Assembly (NCBI RefSeq): GCF_958979055.1
Contig: NC_084886.1
Location: forward strand, 11,766,654 to 11,830,653
Length of the DNA stretch: 64,000 nt
Reading direction: 5' to 3'
Origin: Alnus glutinosa
Lineage: Eukaryota; Streptophyta; Magnoliopsida; Fagales; Betulaceae
Shown here one piece after another: positions 11,330-23,854 of the stretch (positions are counted from its first letter, which is position 1; each line of letters starts with the position of its first letter). The translations under genes were made by a program, and so were the position numbers. The notes under the pieces are model-generated. The model was not told where the DNA came from. It worked only from the letters and a program-made list of their open reading frames with translations, and did not search any database.

Positions 11330-13180
11330 CCTTCACCAACAAGGTGAGTTTATTCCCCCTCATGGGGTGAACGTCTCCCCTCTTTCTGACCCAAGCCTGC
11401 CTTCCTATGGGTGGTTGTTGGCAAGACTTCATCTGTTGACCCATCCACTCCATCATGCTTTTCATCCAAATAGGTGTCTCCATCCAGTATTGATCATCTT
11501 CCACCTTCTACGGCCGTTTAAAATGCTTGGATTTGGTATTGGATTTGTCACTATGATTGGCAGGTACAAATCGCTGCTAAGGCGCTGATGCTATAATACC
11601 TGGTGCAGTGGGGCATGAGACCAAGGGGCTTGATATTGAGGAGCCTGATGCCTTGGTACTTGATTCCATGGAGCATGATACCATGGAGTCTACTACTGGG
11701 CTAGAGGTCTTGTGCCATAATTTGCTTGTCTATGTACTTCTTTCTTGACCTTTGCTTTTTGTGCTTTAAGAAGGGAACACTGGGGTCGAACATGCCCACT
11801 TAGACCACAGTGGTGGCATATAGGAGATTTTCTGATCTAAGGAGGCTTCTGAGTGCTCGAAACATCTCCGTTAATTTTGTCCTTCCCTTTATCTTCAACA
11901 GTGGGGGGAGGCTCTAGGACTGCAGGCTTGACAAAGATAATCATGGAAGTAGAGGGAGTATCAGAAGGAGGAACTACATACCCGAGACCAGTCTTGTCGA
12001 TTGGGCTCTTCTAAACGGATAGCATGTGAGTTAGCTTTTCATCCGTGACTCTCTCTAATTGGAGCTAAGTCTCTAGTAGTTTCTCCTCTAGCTCTTGTAT
12101 TTTGCTCAGCAATGAACTCTTCTCAATCTGTAAACTGTTCAGATCATGAATGTGCTGCTTGCGACCTTCCCTCAGCTTTTCAAACTCAATATAGAGAGTT
12201 TTATAAGCCTCCTTGAGTTCTTCCCCATCATCACTATGCTCCAAGTAAAAATCTTCTTCTTCGACATGTGGAGCCACAAAGGCTAGAAATTTCTCTTGCT
12301 CAAGAGCTTCTTCTTTTTCGAACTCAACACTGAGAGTCGCGTTATAAGCCTTCCCCTTACCTTGCTTGAGATTCCCACAATCGGCTCGGATATGCCCAAA
12401 CCCTGAGCATTCATAACATCTAGGGCCCCTAGGATGTTTCTTCTCGTCTTCCTCAGGTTTAGCTTCTCTGGGGACCTTCTTCATTTTTTCGGAAAACTTC
12501 TTTTTAAAGCACTCATTTCTCATTAATCTTTCAAAAAATTTGGCCAGCATGGCCACAGCTTTTTCTTCATCCTCAGAGTCATCTCCAGATGAGACTTCGA
12601 CCTTCCTCTTGGAAGCTTTCAGAGCAATGGTTTTCAGCTTCTTTACTGGGGGCAAGGACAGCTCATAAGTTTGAAAAGATCCCACCAACTCTTCAATCTT
12701 CATTTCTTCTACATCTTTGCTTTCCTAAATTGTAGTTACCTTGATCCTGAAACGCTCAGGCAAAGATCTTAGAATTTTACGGATGAGTTTTACATCCGAG
12801 ACGGTTTTCCCAAGACTTACCATTTGGTTTCTTAGGACACTCATCTTGGAGTAAAACTCTCCAAATGTCTCATGCTCCAACATCTTAATTTCTTTAAATT
12901 TGAAAATCAACATTTCAAGTTTGGCAGATTTAACAAGTTTAGTACTTTCATATGTTGTTTCCAGAATTTGCCACGCTTCTTTAGAGGACTCACTATTTGA
13001 AATTCTTGCGAATTCAGATGGTGAGAGTGCTTGACAAAGAGAATGGAGGGCTTTATCATTGGAAAGTCACGCATTTTCTCAGTGATTAGTTCAAGTGTTG
13101 CATCTGCTAGCTTAGTCTGACCAGTTTCAACAATACTTCAACAGTCAACGGATTTTAAAAAGAACTGCATACGAGCTTTC
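11330..13180 (-). pseudogene. gag of element A, start deleted and frames broken
   Basis: Pieces in the order seen in B are: a start-less N terminus (WKARMQFFLK at about 13150-13180), LRSLPERFRIKV (12725-12913, closed by a stop at 12725) and a continuous 212-codon piece (12065-12703). That last piece has zinc knuckle C-YE-C-SGFG-H-IRAD-C and a long heptad region. The second knuckle area with the PMRGNK-like end is near 11340-11850. Compared with B, about 125 bp containing the 5' leader and gag start is missing between 'gagctttcca' and the primer site, so A's gag could not be translated normally. Confidence 0.8.
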
Positions 13181-13183
13181 CAA

Positions 13184-13195
13184 GCTCTGATACCA
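13184..13195 (-). other. Primer binding site of element A (tRNA-iMet)
   Basis: Complement gctctgatacca, two bases from the LTR that starts at 13198. Same layout as in B. Confidence 0.9.
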
Positions 13196-13197
13196 AT

Positions 13198-14389
<1,192 letters not shown>

Positions 14390-17030
14390 TGTGACGACTT
14401 GTTTTTTTTTTTTGTACAAAACATTTATAAAACGTTAACGAGTCATCACAGTGGCACGACAACATGTCGCTCAGCCAACACGTACACGCACCATACCATG
14501 TACTTGATATTCAGAGTATTATCTAGAAGCAGAGTAATTGTAATATAACAACCATAACGGAAAGCACATCTAAAAATAACTAGTGGTCCATACAAAAGAG
14601 CCATATATCTGTCTAACAGTTTAAAGTTTACATTTACCCATTGATACAAAAGAATGGCTACACAAAAGAATATGTGACACCTACGTCACTAGCCATATAC
14701 AAAATACCCCAAAAGAGTGAACTCCATAGTCCAACTCAATACGACTGTCGCGGAGTGCTTCAATCGTAGTATCCCAAATACGCAGCTACAGGGTCTTCCT
14801 CAAAGTCAGGTGTACCTGCAGTCACAGGAACTACATCTATACGATTGTGGGGGTTTGCCACATCCGTATAGGTGGAATTATGAGCCCACCATCTTAGCAT
14901 AAATAAATACACTAAGACCTCAGAGGTATACTATTCACTGAGTTTTCACAAAGAACCACTTTTCTCTTCTAGTCGTGCGTACACTATAACAGCTACCAAC
15001 TTTATAAACTTTTGTCTGAAAAACCCCCATAGCTGATATAGCAAACACCGACTAATAGAAAACATTTAAACATACTGGGCAGCTAATATTATTCGTAGGA
15101 GATTCGTTATAAAAAACAATGGCATTTAAATCATGCAACCATCCGATACCAATATACATAAGTTCTTTTTCTATCGAGACTCTTATGCATACTAATACGT
15201 CTAGCAAAATTACAATATACTTATCATGAAAACATCACACAATTTAAACAATGCTATGCATGCTCATGATAGTCTTTTTGTTCATTATGAGCCTCACGCT
15301 CTCTTCGTTATTATGAGCCTCACGCTCTCTTCGTTATTATGAGCCTCACGCTCTCTTCTTTATTATGAGCCTCACGCTCTCTTCGTTATTATGAGCCTCA
15401 CGCTCTCTTCTTTATTATGAGCCTCACGCTCTCTTCCATTATTATGTGTTCATGCTTTATGCTTTACAATTCAAACTTTATACTCCTATTCTTTGCAAAT
15501 CATGCTTTCTAACTCTATAATCCTATTCTTTGCAAATCATGCTTTCTTCAAATACCATGAACCAATCAACATGAAATTTCATCATTCTACTTTGCATAAT
15601 TAAATCCCAACTGCAACACACTTCAAATCAATTCAAAACCTTTCATTCATGCATCATTTCATAACATCATTGATATTTCAACATAATTGAAACTACTTAA
15701 AACATTTAAAGCATACATGTTAACATATCGTCGGTTCAGTAGAAAATCATCTATCATTTGCATTTCTATAAAATACGAAAAATATCTTTTCTCAGTGAGT
15801 AGAATACTCACCTTGACTGCTTGCACACCAACCTAACAAGTCCTAGGCTCACTCCCCCAAAGTGCCGCTAAACACAACATATTGCACCCATTTAGTTTCC
15901 ATCCAATAATTACTCTATCTCATGAATCGTTTAAGGACTATTTTACTCGACAGTTGCCTAAACTCATACTTAACAGTATTCCTAGGCTTATAAATAAAAC
16001 CCCAATTTTATACAAGTTGCTACATTAAAAACTAACCCCATGAATATTTATTCTTACAAAACCCATGGTTAATGTGAGATTAATCATCACTATCACCCAC
16101 AATTTACCCACAAATTAATAATCCAATTTTTAAATAATTAAAAACTTCAAGTTAATCTAATCCATCAAATTAGGGCTTTCCAAACTTAACCCCAATAACA
16201 ATATTTTAAACACAATCACATTTACTAAAAGTTAATCTCTTAAAATCCCACAATTATCAAATACCCAAAAATTAAGGCTTAAAGAAAAACTTACCCAAAT
16301 TCACCAAACTCCAACCTAAAGTTTGGGTAGCCTCAAGTAAGCTCCAATAAGCTCAAATACCTAAAGAATATAGAGGATTAAACTCATATTTAGGATTTTA
16401 CCCAAAAATCACGAAATCATGAGTTTAGTGTTTTACCTTAAAACAATCAGTAAGAACGTAGATCCGAATGCAAGGATCACGTTTCCGAAAACGGATTGAA
16501 GATTCGACCGTTGGATCTTCGTAGATCACAATTTTTCTCTTCTTGTGGGACTAAGGGCTCACTCCTTTCTTTCCCCTTCTTTTTCGTCACTGCCCAGTGC
16601 CCAGAAGAAATGAGCTGCCTCATTCCTTTTCTTCATTAAGTGAGGCGCATGTGCGCCTCACATTACTTCTTTTTCTCTTATATATATATATATATATATG
16701 TATATAACAAAGAGGCAGCGCCTCTTTGGTTGAAGGCGCACTGTGCGCCTTCAACATTTAAAATGGTGAGGCGCACTGTGCGCCTCATCATTTTACTTTC
16801 TTTTTTTTTTCTAACTTCTTTTCTTTTTATTTACTTTTTAATTATTTTTATTTCTTATCTATTTTGAAATTTCTAATTCTTTTAGACTTTAAGAATATTC
16901 TCTTGCATTTTATTTTCTGGGTTACCAATTACAAATCTATAGAATCAATTCGTTTTATTTTAACACACCAAATAGACTTGTTTTTATTTTTATCCTAATA
17001 AATCCATTAAATATTTTCTAGGACATTACA
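14390..17030 (-). mobile_element. Insertion C: probable solo LTR of a Gypsy (Tat-like) family
   Basis: 2641 bp starting TGTGACGAC and ending GGACATTACA, flanked by perfect gggcg repeats (14385-14389; 17031-17035). There is no long coding frame and no internal LTR duplication, so a solo LTR is the simplest reading. The ends and a 'cagtgagtagaatactcacc' motif resemble the LTR of D, suggesting a related family and the same orientation. It holds a 26-bp tandem repeat, a short TA run (16680-16700) and inverted GGCGCACTGTGCGCC-type motifs around 16730-16790. Confidence 0.75.
15282..15437. repeat. 26-bp tandem repeat, six copies
   Basis: The unit 'attatgagcctcacgctctc' plus 'ttcgtt' occurs six times head to tail with only a g/t difference at one position. 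It lies inside insertion C. Confidence 0.95.
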
Positions 17031-17063
17031 GGGCGTCTGGACGGTATATCACGTCGTCCGGAC

Positions 17064-17200
17064 TGTTGAGAGAAATGATATATATTGAATCACACAAATA
17101 CTGTACATGAGAGGCCTATATATATAGGCTAGTACATGAAAGACATATACACAACATAGCCCATATGGGACAGTACAATATAGAAGAATATAATCTAACA
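17064..17200 (-). repeat. Element E 3' LTR
   Basis: Starts TGTTGAGAGAAA and ends ATAATCTAACA. It contains the self-complementary CCTATATATATAGG that probably includes the TATA box. Confidence 0.93.
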
Positions 17201-17217
17201 CCCCCCCCCCCTCAAAC

Positions 17218-20200
17218 TCAAGGTGGAGTGCAAGAGACCATCTTGAGGTTGGACACAAGATCGCGGAACCGCCCTGGAGGATGAGACTTTGTGAAGAGGT
17301 CCGCGAACTGATCATGAGACGTGACAGAATGAAGTTGTAGAGAGCCCTGAAGAAGATGATGACGGACAAAGTGACAATCAATATCAATATGTTTGGTCCG
17401 TTCATGAAAAACATCATTATGGGCAATCTGAATAGCACTTCTATTGTCACAGTAGACAGGAGTAGCTGAAGAAAAAGTGACACCCATATCTTGTAATAGC
17501 CATCGCAACCAAAGGAGCTCCGAGGTGGTGTCAGCTAAAGCACGATAATCTGCCTCAGTGCTAGAGCGAGCAACAACAGACTGCTTCTTACTGCGCCAAG
17601 AAATAAGAGAGGTGCCAAGTAGGAAACAATAACTGGTGGTGGAGCGACGATCTGTAGGATCACCTGCCCAATCCGCATCAGTATAAGCATACAACTCAAG
17701 AGGAGACAGAGAGGAGAAGTGGAGCCCATGAAATAATGTCCCCTTGAGGTAGCGAAGGATGCGAAGGACAGCAGAGAAATGAGTAGAACGGGGAGCAGCC
17801 ATAAACTGACTCACCTGATGGACAGCATATGAGATATCAGGCCTAGTAACAGTAAGATAGACAAGGCTACCAACCAAATGCCGATAGAGAGAGGGATCAC
17901 AGAGAGGCTCGCCATCCTGTAGATTAAGGCGGACATTGAGCTCAGTCGGTGTGTCGACGATCTTACAGTCTGTGAGATTGGCCCGTGAAAGCAGAACAGA
18001 TATATACGTAGCCTATGTCAAATATAAACCATCAGAAGAAGAAGAAATCTCAAGGCCAAGAAAATAGCTGAGAGTGCCAAGATCCTTCATCTCAAAATGC
18101 TGACTGAGGAACTGCTTGAGCTCCAGAATACCAAGAGAATCATCGCTAGTGATAATCATGTCATCAACATATAACAACAGAAGAATGATGCCTCGATCTG
18201 TGCGACGAATAAACAAGGCAGAGTCATACGAGCTGATGGAGTAGCCAAGACCAGAGACAGTGGCGCTAAATTTAGCAAACCATGCCCGTGGAGCTTGCTT
18301 TAGTCCATAGAGAGCCCGACGAAGACGACATACCTTGTTCGGAGGAGAAGAGAGGCCAGGAGGTGGCTGCATATAGACTTCCTCACTGAAATCGCCATTA
18401 AGGAAGGCATTTTTGACATCCATTTGAGAAAGTGACCAATGTCGAGAGGCAGCAACAGCCAATAGAGCACGTACAGAAGAAAGGCGAGCAACAGGAGCAA
18501 AGGTCTCCTTATAATCCACATTCCACACCATACTCCTGAGTAAAACCTTTGGCCACAAGACGAGCCTTGTATCTGTCAACAGTACCATCAGAACAAGTCT
18601 TGATTTTGTAGACCCACTTACACCCAACAACAGACTTCCCTCGAGGCAAGTCAACCAAATCCCATGTATGGTTCTTGTGTAATGCATCAAGTTCCTCTTT
18701 CATCGCGTCCTGCCAAAGAGGGTTAGTGGAAGCCTCACGATAGGAATAAGGTTCATGTAAGGCAGCTAAGGCATGAAAAAAATGAAAGTCCTGGAGATGA
18801 GATGGAAGAGACTTTACCCGAGTGGATCGGCGAAGAGCAGGTGGGGAGGCAGGAGCCGGAGCCTCGGATGGAACAGAATCTGGGGACTCAAGCGTAGCGT
18901 CATCATGAGCATTGGAAGACTGCGGCTCAAGTGAGAAAGACACGGGGAAAATATCACCAGAGGTAGAGGGAGAGAGAGGCGTCTATAGAAGTGTGGTAAA
19001 GGGAGGGAAAGAGGGCATGCAAAATTTCCCCACTTCGTGAAATAACTTATGCTCCCAGAAGACCACATTTCTAGAGATGCGAAGGCGGTGTGACACGGGA
19101 TCATAACACCGATAACCCTTTTGTTCTACCCCATACCCAAGAAAGCAACATAATCGAGAACGAGGCTCGAGTTTGGTACGTTTATGAGATTGGAGCAAAA
19201 CAAAACAGGCAGAACCAAAAACACGAAGTTGATGGTAAGTGGGAGAAGAGCCAAACAACCGGTCGTGAGGGGTACAATGTGCAAGAAGAGGTGTAGGCAA
19301 CCTGTTGATAGTGTAGACAGCTGTGAGAGTGGCTTCACCCCAAAAAGGAGTAGGAACCAAAGAGGAAAGAAGAAGAGCACGAACAGTGTCTAGAATGTGC
19401 CGAAGTTTATGTTCAGCTCTTCCGTTTTGCTGTGAGGTGCCTGGACAAGACAAGTGAGGAACAGTGCCATAGTGTTTTAAAATATTTTGAAAAGCCTGTT
19501 GAGTATATTCTAAGGCATTATCAAAACGAAAAGCTTTAATGTGTTTAGAAAACTGAGTCTCAACCATTTTTGCAAAATTGCGATAGATATCCAATAATTC
19601 AGAACGTGATTTCATTAAAAACACCCAGTTGTAACGTGAAAAATCATCAACAAAAATCACAAAATAGCGTGAGCCACTCATACTAGGAACAGGGGAAGGC
19701 CCCCAAACATCAGAATGAATTAAATCAAAAGAAGCAGATGCAAAAGACTCACTATTATTAAAAGGCAAAGTTGGTTGTTTCCCAAGTTGACAAGAAATAC
19801 AATCAAAAGACTTATTGGAAACTGAACCTAATAAACCCTTAGAAGCCAAAACCTGTACCCGAGACACAGATGCATGACCAAGACGCGAATGCCAAAGAGC
19901 AAGAGATGGTGGCGATGAAGCGGCAGCAACAGAGACACCAGGGATGGAAAGGTGTAAGGAGGAAAGCTCAAACAGTCGCCCAATTCTACGCCCGGTCCCA
20001 AGTGTCTGGCCCGTCCGAGGATCCTGCACATACACACCAGAGGAGTCAAAAACAAGTCTATAACCCAATTCACACAATTGCCCAACAGATAAGAGATTAA
20101 AGGATAATTTAGGCACATGAAAGACATCAGGAACAGAAAGGAAAGGTGTATGAACAGTGCCTAAGGATTGAACAGTCATAGAAGAGCCATCAGCTGTGTG

Positions 20201-20420
20201 AATTAAAGATGTATGTGGTGGAGCGACAGAAGTGGTAAATGAAGAGGCATATGGCGTCATATTGTTGCAGCAGGCGGAGTCAAAAAGCCAAGAGGAAGAT
20301 TTACCTCGCAAAACGGAGAGGACAGAGGAAGATGCATTACCAAAACGAGCGAGGACCTGGTTGATAATTGCCTCAAAGTCAGCTGGAGATAAGGTGAGAG
20401 TAGATCCGGTAGTCTCCAGA
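17218..20420 (-). pseudogene. pol of element E (protease, integrase, reverse transcriptase, RNase H), broken
   Basis: In order: a protease-like segment with the active-site area changed to FDSACCNNM (usually DSG); a pre-integrase LWHSRLGHAS; an integrase core with HSDVWG, RFDNALEY and QNGRAEHK, in which residues around the DDE triad deviate from the usual pattern; RT with WKWVYKIK-like and YVDDMIIT; and RNase H with ADWAGD, SSTEADYRAL and KHIDIDCHFVR. In-frame TAG stops lie at 18985-18983 and 18015-18013, and a frameshift near 18527 splits the RT. The element cannot make a full Pol from this copy. Confidence 0.9.
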
Positions 20421-21297
20421 GGGAGCAACTGGGGCAGCCGAAGAAGAAGCACTCTCAGTAGTGGTAACAGCTGCAGCAGGTGTAGAAGATTTGGCCTTGC
20501 GCCAACATTTGTCAATGGTATGCCCACGACGGCGACAATAGCGACAAAAAGGATTGTCACGATTCTTGGAGGGTCCACGAACAGACCTGTCAGAGTGCTC
20601 GGTCTGAGGAGATGGAGCAGCTAATACTGGATGAGTATGCGGAGTGTGCTGAGAGCGCAAAGTAGACAATCTGGTCTCCTCTCGAACAAGCTCACAGACA
20701 GCCTGGTCTAAAGTGGGAAGAGGAGAGCGATGCAAAAGTTGCCCACGAACAGGCTCAAAATCATCCCGCAGAGCCATCAAAAACTGATAGAGACGATGCT
20801 GGTCCCTGCGGGCAGCATACATCTGAGCATCAGTAGGGTCCCTCCAAGCAGGATCAGAAAGAGCCAATTGATCCCATAAGAACTGCATGTGAGCAAAAAA
20901 AATCCGTAATAGTTTGATCTGATTCTTGCTTCAGACGATAGAGATCAAGAATAATCTGGTACTCGCGAGAACCATCAATCGATGAGTAGCGAGAAGCAAG
21001 CATATTCCAAGCACCCTGAGCATCATCAAAACTGCCAAATAAAGCCGCAATAGAGGGAATTGTGGTGTCACGAAACCACGTAAGAATCTGATGATGTTTG
21101 TTGTCCCAATCAATAAGACGAGTGTGGAAAGCATCATCAGTTTCGGCATCGACTTTAGTAGGCTTGGGGATATCCCCAGTCACATAAAGCCAGAGCTTGC
21201 GGCCTTTAAGAAAGCTCCTCATAGATTGGGACCAAACAATGTAGTTGGTGCCATCCAATTTAGCATGAATATGAGTAAGAATCTCGTTTTGTGCCAT
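20379..21297 (-). pseudogene. gag of element E (copia-type, CCHC zinc knuckle), frameshifted
   Basis: The ATG is at 21297, with a UBN2-like domain (DGTNYIVWSQSMRSFL, ..WNMLASRY). The frame is lost in an A8 run near 20895-20902 and resumes as MQFLWDQLAL (20888). The zinc knuckle C-RY-C-RRRG-H-TIDK-C lies near 20500-20545. A second shift near 20400 separates gag from protease. Gag would form the particle and package RNA. Confidence 0.88.
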
Positions 21298-21949
21298 CTG
21301 GAGATGCCAAATGCAGAAATAGACCAGAAAAATGAAATTAGAACGAGAAAATAAGTAGAAAACACTTGGTCAGCCGATGCAGTGGTCAAAGTCAACGGTC
21401 AAACCAATGCTGACGTGGCAGTGGCTGACGTGGCACTAGGGCTGACGTGTCACTGCAGAAGGTTGGCGCGTGGATGACACGCGCGAGGTGTGGCGGCGCG
21501 TGGGCGCATGAACCAGCAGGCTACAATCTTCTAGCGGCGCGTGGCGGCGCGTCCACCGTCTGATTTGGACAAAATTGGTGTCTTTGAGCAGCTAGGCGGC
21601 TGATCTATGGATCTGTACTGAAATTGGAGCGATCGAACGGCTGGATCGTCTGGCGGCGGAGCAGCAGCAGAGTCTGGCGGCGGCAGAATCTTCAGGCGGC
21701 GCGTGGAGGAGCGTGAATGCTTTGATCGGGCTGTTCTTTACGGCTCTGGCACGGTGGTCTCCCAAGGTTTCGATTGGTATATAAACCAAGTCGAAACAAG
21801 GACTAGAAGACAGAGAACCAAGGAAGACAGAGCGATGAGATACGGCGAAAGCAACGGCGGCGCCGGAAAATTGCTGGGAAGAGGCCGGAAGAAAGAAAAG
21901 AAAAAAAAATTAAATAAATTGGTGATTCAGAACCTGTGCTCTGATACCA

Positions 21950-22086
21950 TGTTGAGAGAAAGGATATATATTGAATCACACAAATACTGTACATGAGAGG
22001 CCTATATATATAGGCTAGTACATGAAAGACATATACACAACATAGCCCATATGGGACAGTACAATATAGAAGAATATAATCTAACA
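21950..22086 (-). repeat. Element E 5' LTR
   Basis: 137 bp, abutting the primer site on its inner side and the cggac duplication on its outer side. Nearly identical to 17064-17200. Confidence 0.93.
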
Positions 22087-22091
22087 CGGAC

Positions 22092-22199
22092 GGCTGCTAA
22101 GGATCCGATTTTTCTGACTTGTAAACTGTGCGGAATCTTCTAGAGGCACTCTGAATAACGGAATCCCTGTTAAAAAGCATCTTTACAAAGAAGTGATTT
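22092..22199 (-). repeat. Element A 5' LTR, third piece
   Basis: Matches 797-905 of the left LTR, including 'aagcatctttacaaagaagt'. It is bounded by the target duplications of E and D. Confidence 0.88.
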
Positions 22200-23816
22200 T
22201 GTAACGACCCGCTTTTTACAAAAAAGCGTAAGTAATTATATCTGGATAATTACGTATCGTTAACCTTTCAGAGTTGATAAAATCTAGCAGCGGAAAAATA
22301 CGAATATCTTTTTTTTTAAAACATTACCGATAGGGACAATTCCCCTACGATATATTCAGAGCTTTAACTGACATCTTCTAGAAAATACATTAAAAGTCTT
22401 TACGCTAATTACGAACATGAAACTTATTAATTACAAGTAAATGTCTAGACATATTACAAGCAAATAGTACAAACATCTATGAGTACAAAGTACTATAATC
22501 CTAACTACACAGCCTTAAATCTCTTATGCTAGCAGTTAATCCATTCCATAATCTTCAGTACCTGCGCAAACATCTATGAGAAGGTGGTTACCGCCACAAT
22601 CCCATAGTTTCATAAGTGAGCTAACTGTCATTCAACAACATCATGATTTATGCGTTATTTTAAGGAACAGATATGACATAATGATGTGGTGATAGTTTTT
22701 CATGCAAAGTTTAACAGTTTATATAGTGATTACACTCCTCTCTTGTAAGGGCACGCCCCCCCGTTTAGCGTCTTTCTAGAGGCCGTTCCCTCCTCTCCAT
22801 TACATTTTAATTAACTTGTTTTCGCACTATCGGAGACCTCCCTCCTCTAGTACTTTGAAAGCCGTTCCAATCAATATGATTATTATTGTTTCCGGTTCAA
22901 CTCTATCATGAACCTTTGGGAGACGTTGCGCCCAATATTAATAGGTTGATTATTAACAGTATGCAATAATCAGTCACACGCATCCAATTAAAATAAAACA
23001 TAAACACAACATTACTGAAATCCAGTGCTACCCTCAGTAAGTATAAAAATACTTACAGCCCTTTTGTGCTGTCTCAATTCATCATTTGCATCAAATACAT
23101 CCACATGTGCATACTAGGTCAATATCATTACTTCTAGGAACTCATGCCTAAACATGAATTCCAAAGTCACATACATACATAAATGGAAGCGATCATCATG
23201 ACTAGAATTCAACATGTAAATTTTCAAACGTTAATACCTTAATCCATATTTCCATAAAATACTAAAACTCCAAACAAGACCTAATCCTTTCTAGGGAGTA
23301 TCAATCCAATTATCAAACTAATTAACAAAACATATTAACTCTAACAATTATCATATATTAAAGAACTCATAATAAAACATCATGCTCAATTTCTACAATC
23401 AATTTTATATTAAAGTAAACTAATATTTTTATCATATTTTTAATTTAGTTATTGAGACTACATAATTATTAAAATCTTCATTAACTCCCAAACATTATCT
23501 AGACATCGAAGCGTCATATTAATTAATAATGTCAAATATTTCATATTGGTAATATTCTTTTGTATTTTAAAATACTAATTTTCATAAGGATCATTTTATC
23601 AATACTTATATAATTATATCACAATTATGTATTTTTCCATTTGTATAAATATTATAATAATATTTCTTTAATAGACGTACTAATCAATATTAGTAATTAT
23701 TATTTTTACATATCTTGGTTCTTTATTAAATTAGGTAAAACAGCAATATATATATTAAATATATATAAAAGCATAGCATGACATATATGTATATAAATAT
23801 CGATTACTATGGCATT

Positions 23817-23854
<38 letters not shown>

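Larger units (their letters stand above)
17064..22086 (-). mobile_element. Element E: complete Ty1-copia retrotransposon, coding region disrupted
   Basis: 137-bp LTRs (17064-17200; 21950-22086) differ at one visible base (aaatgat versus aaaggat). The target duplication cggac is perfect (17059-17063; 22087-22091). The primer-site complement gctctgatacca is at 21938-21949 and a C run (17201-17212) is the polypurine-tract complement. Gene order gag-protease-integrase-RT-RNase H defines Ty1-copia; the short LTRs suggest the Ale/Retrofit group, as inference only. Confidence 0.95.

Noticed and set aside
15282..15437. CRISPR-like regular repeat
   Set aside because: Head-to-tail 26-bp units have no spacers, and the DNA is plant nuclear; it is a minisatellite.
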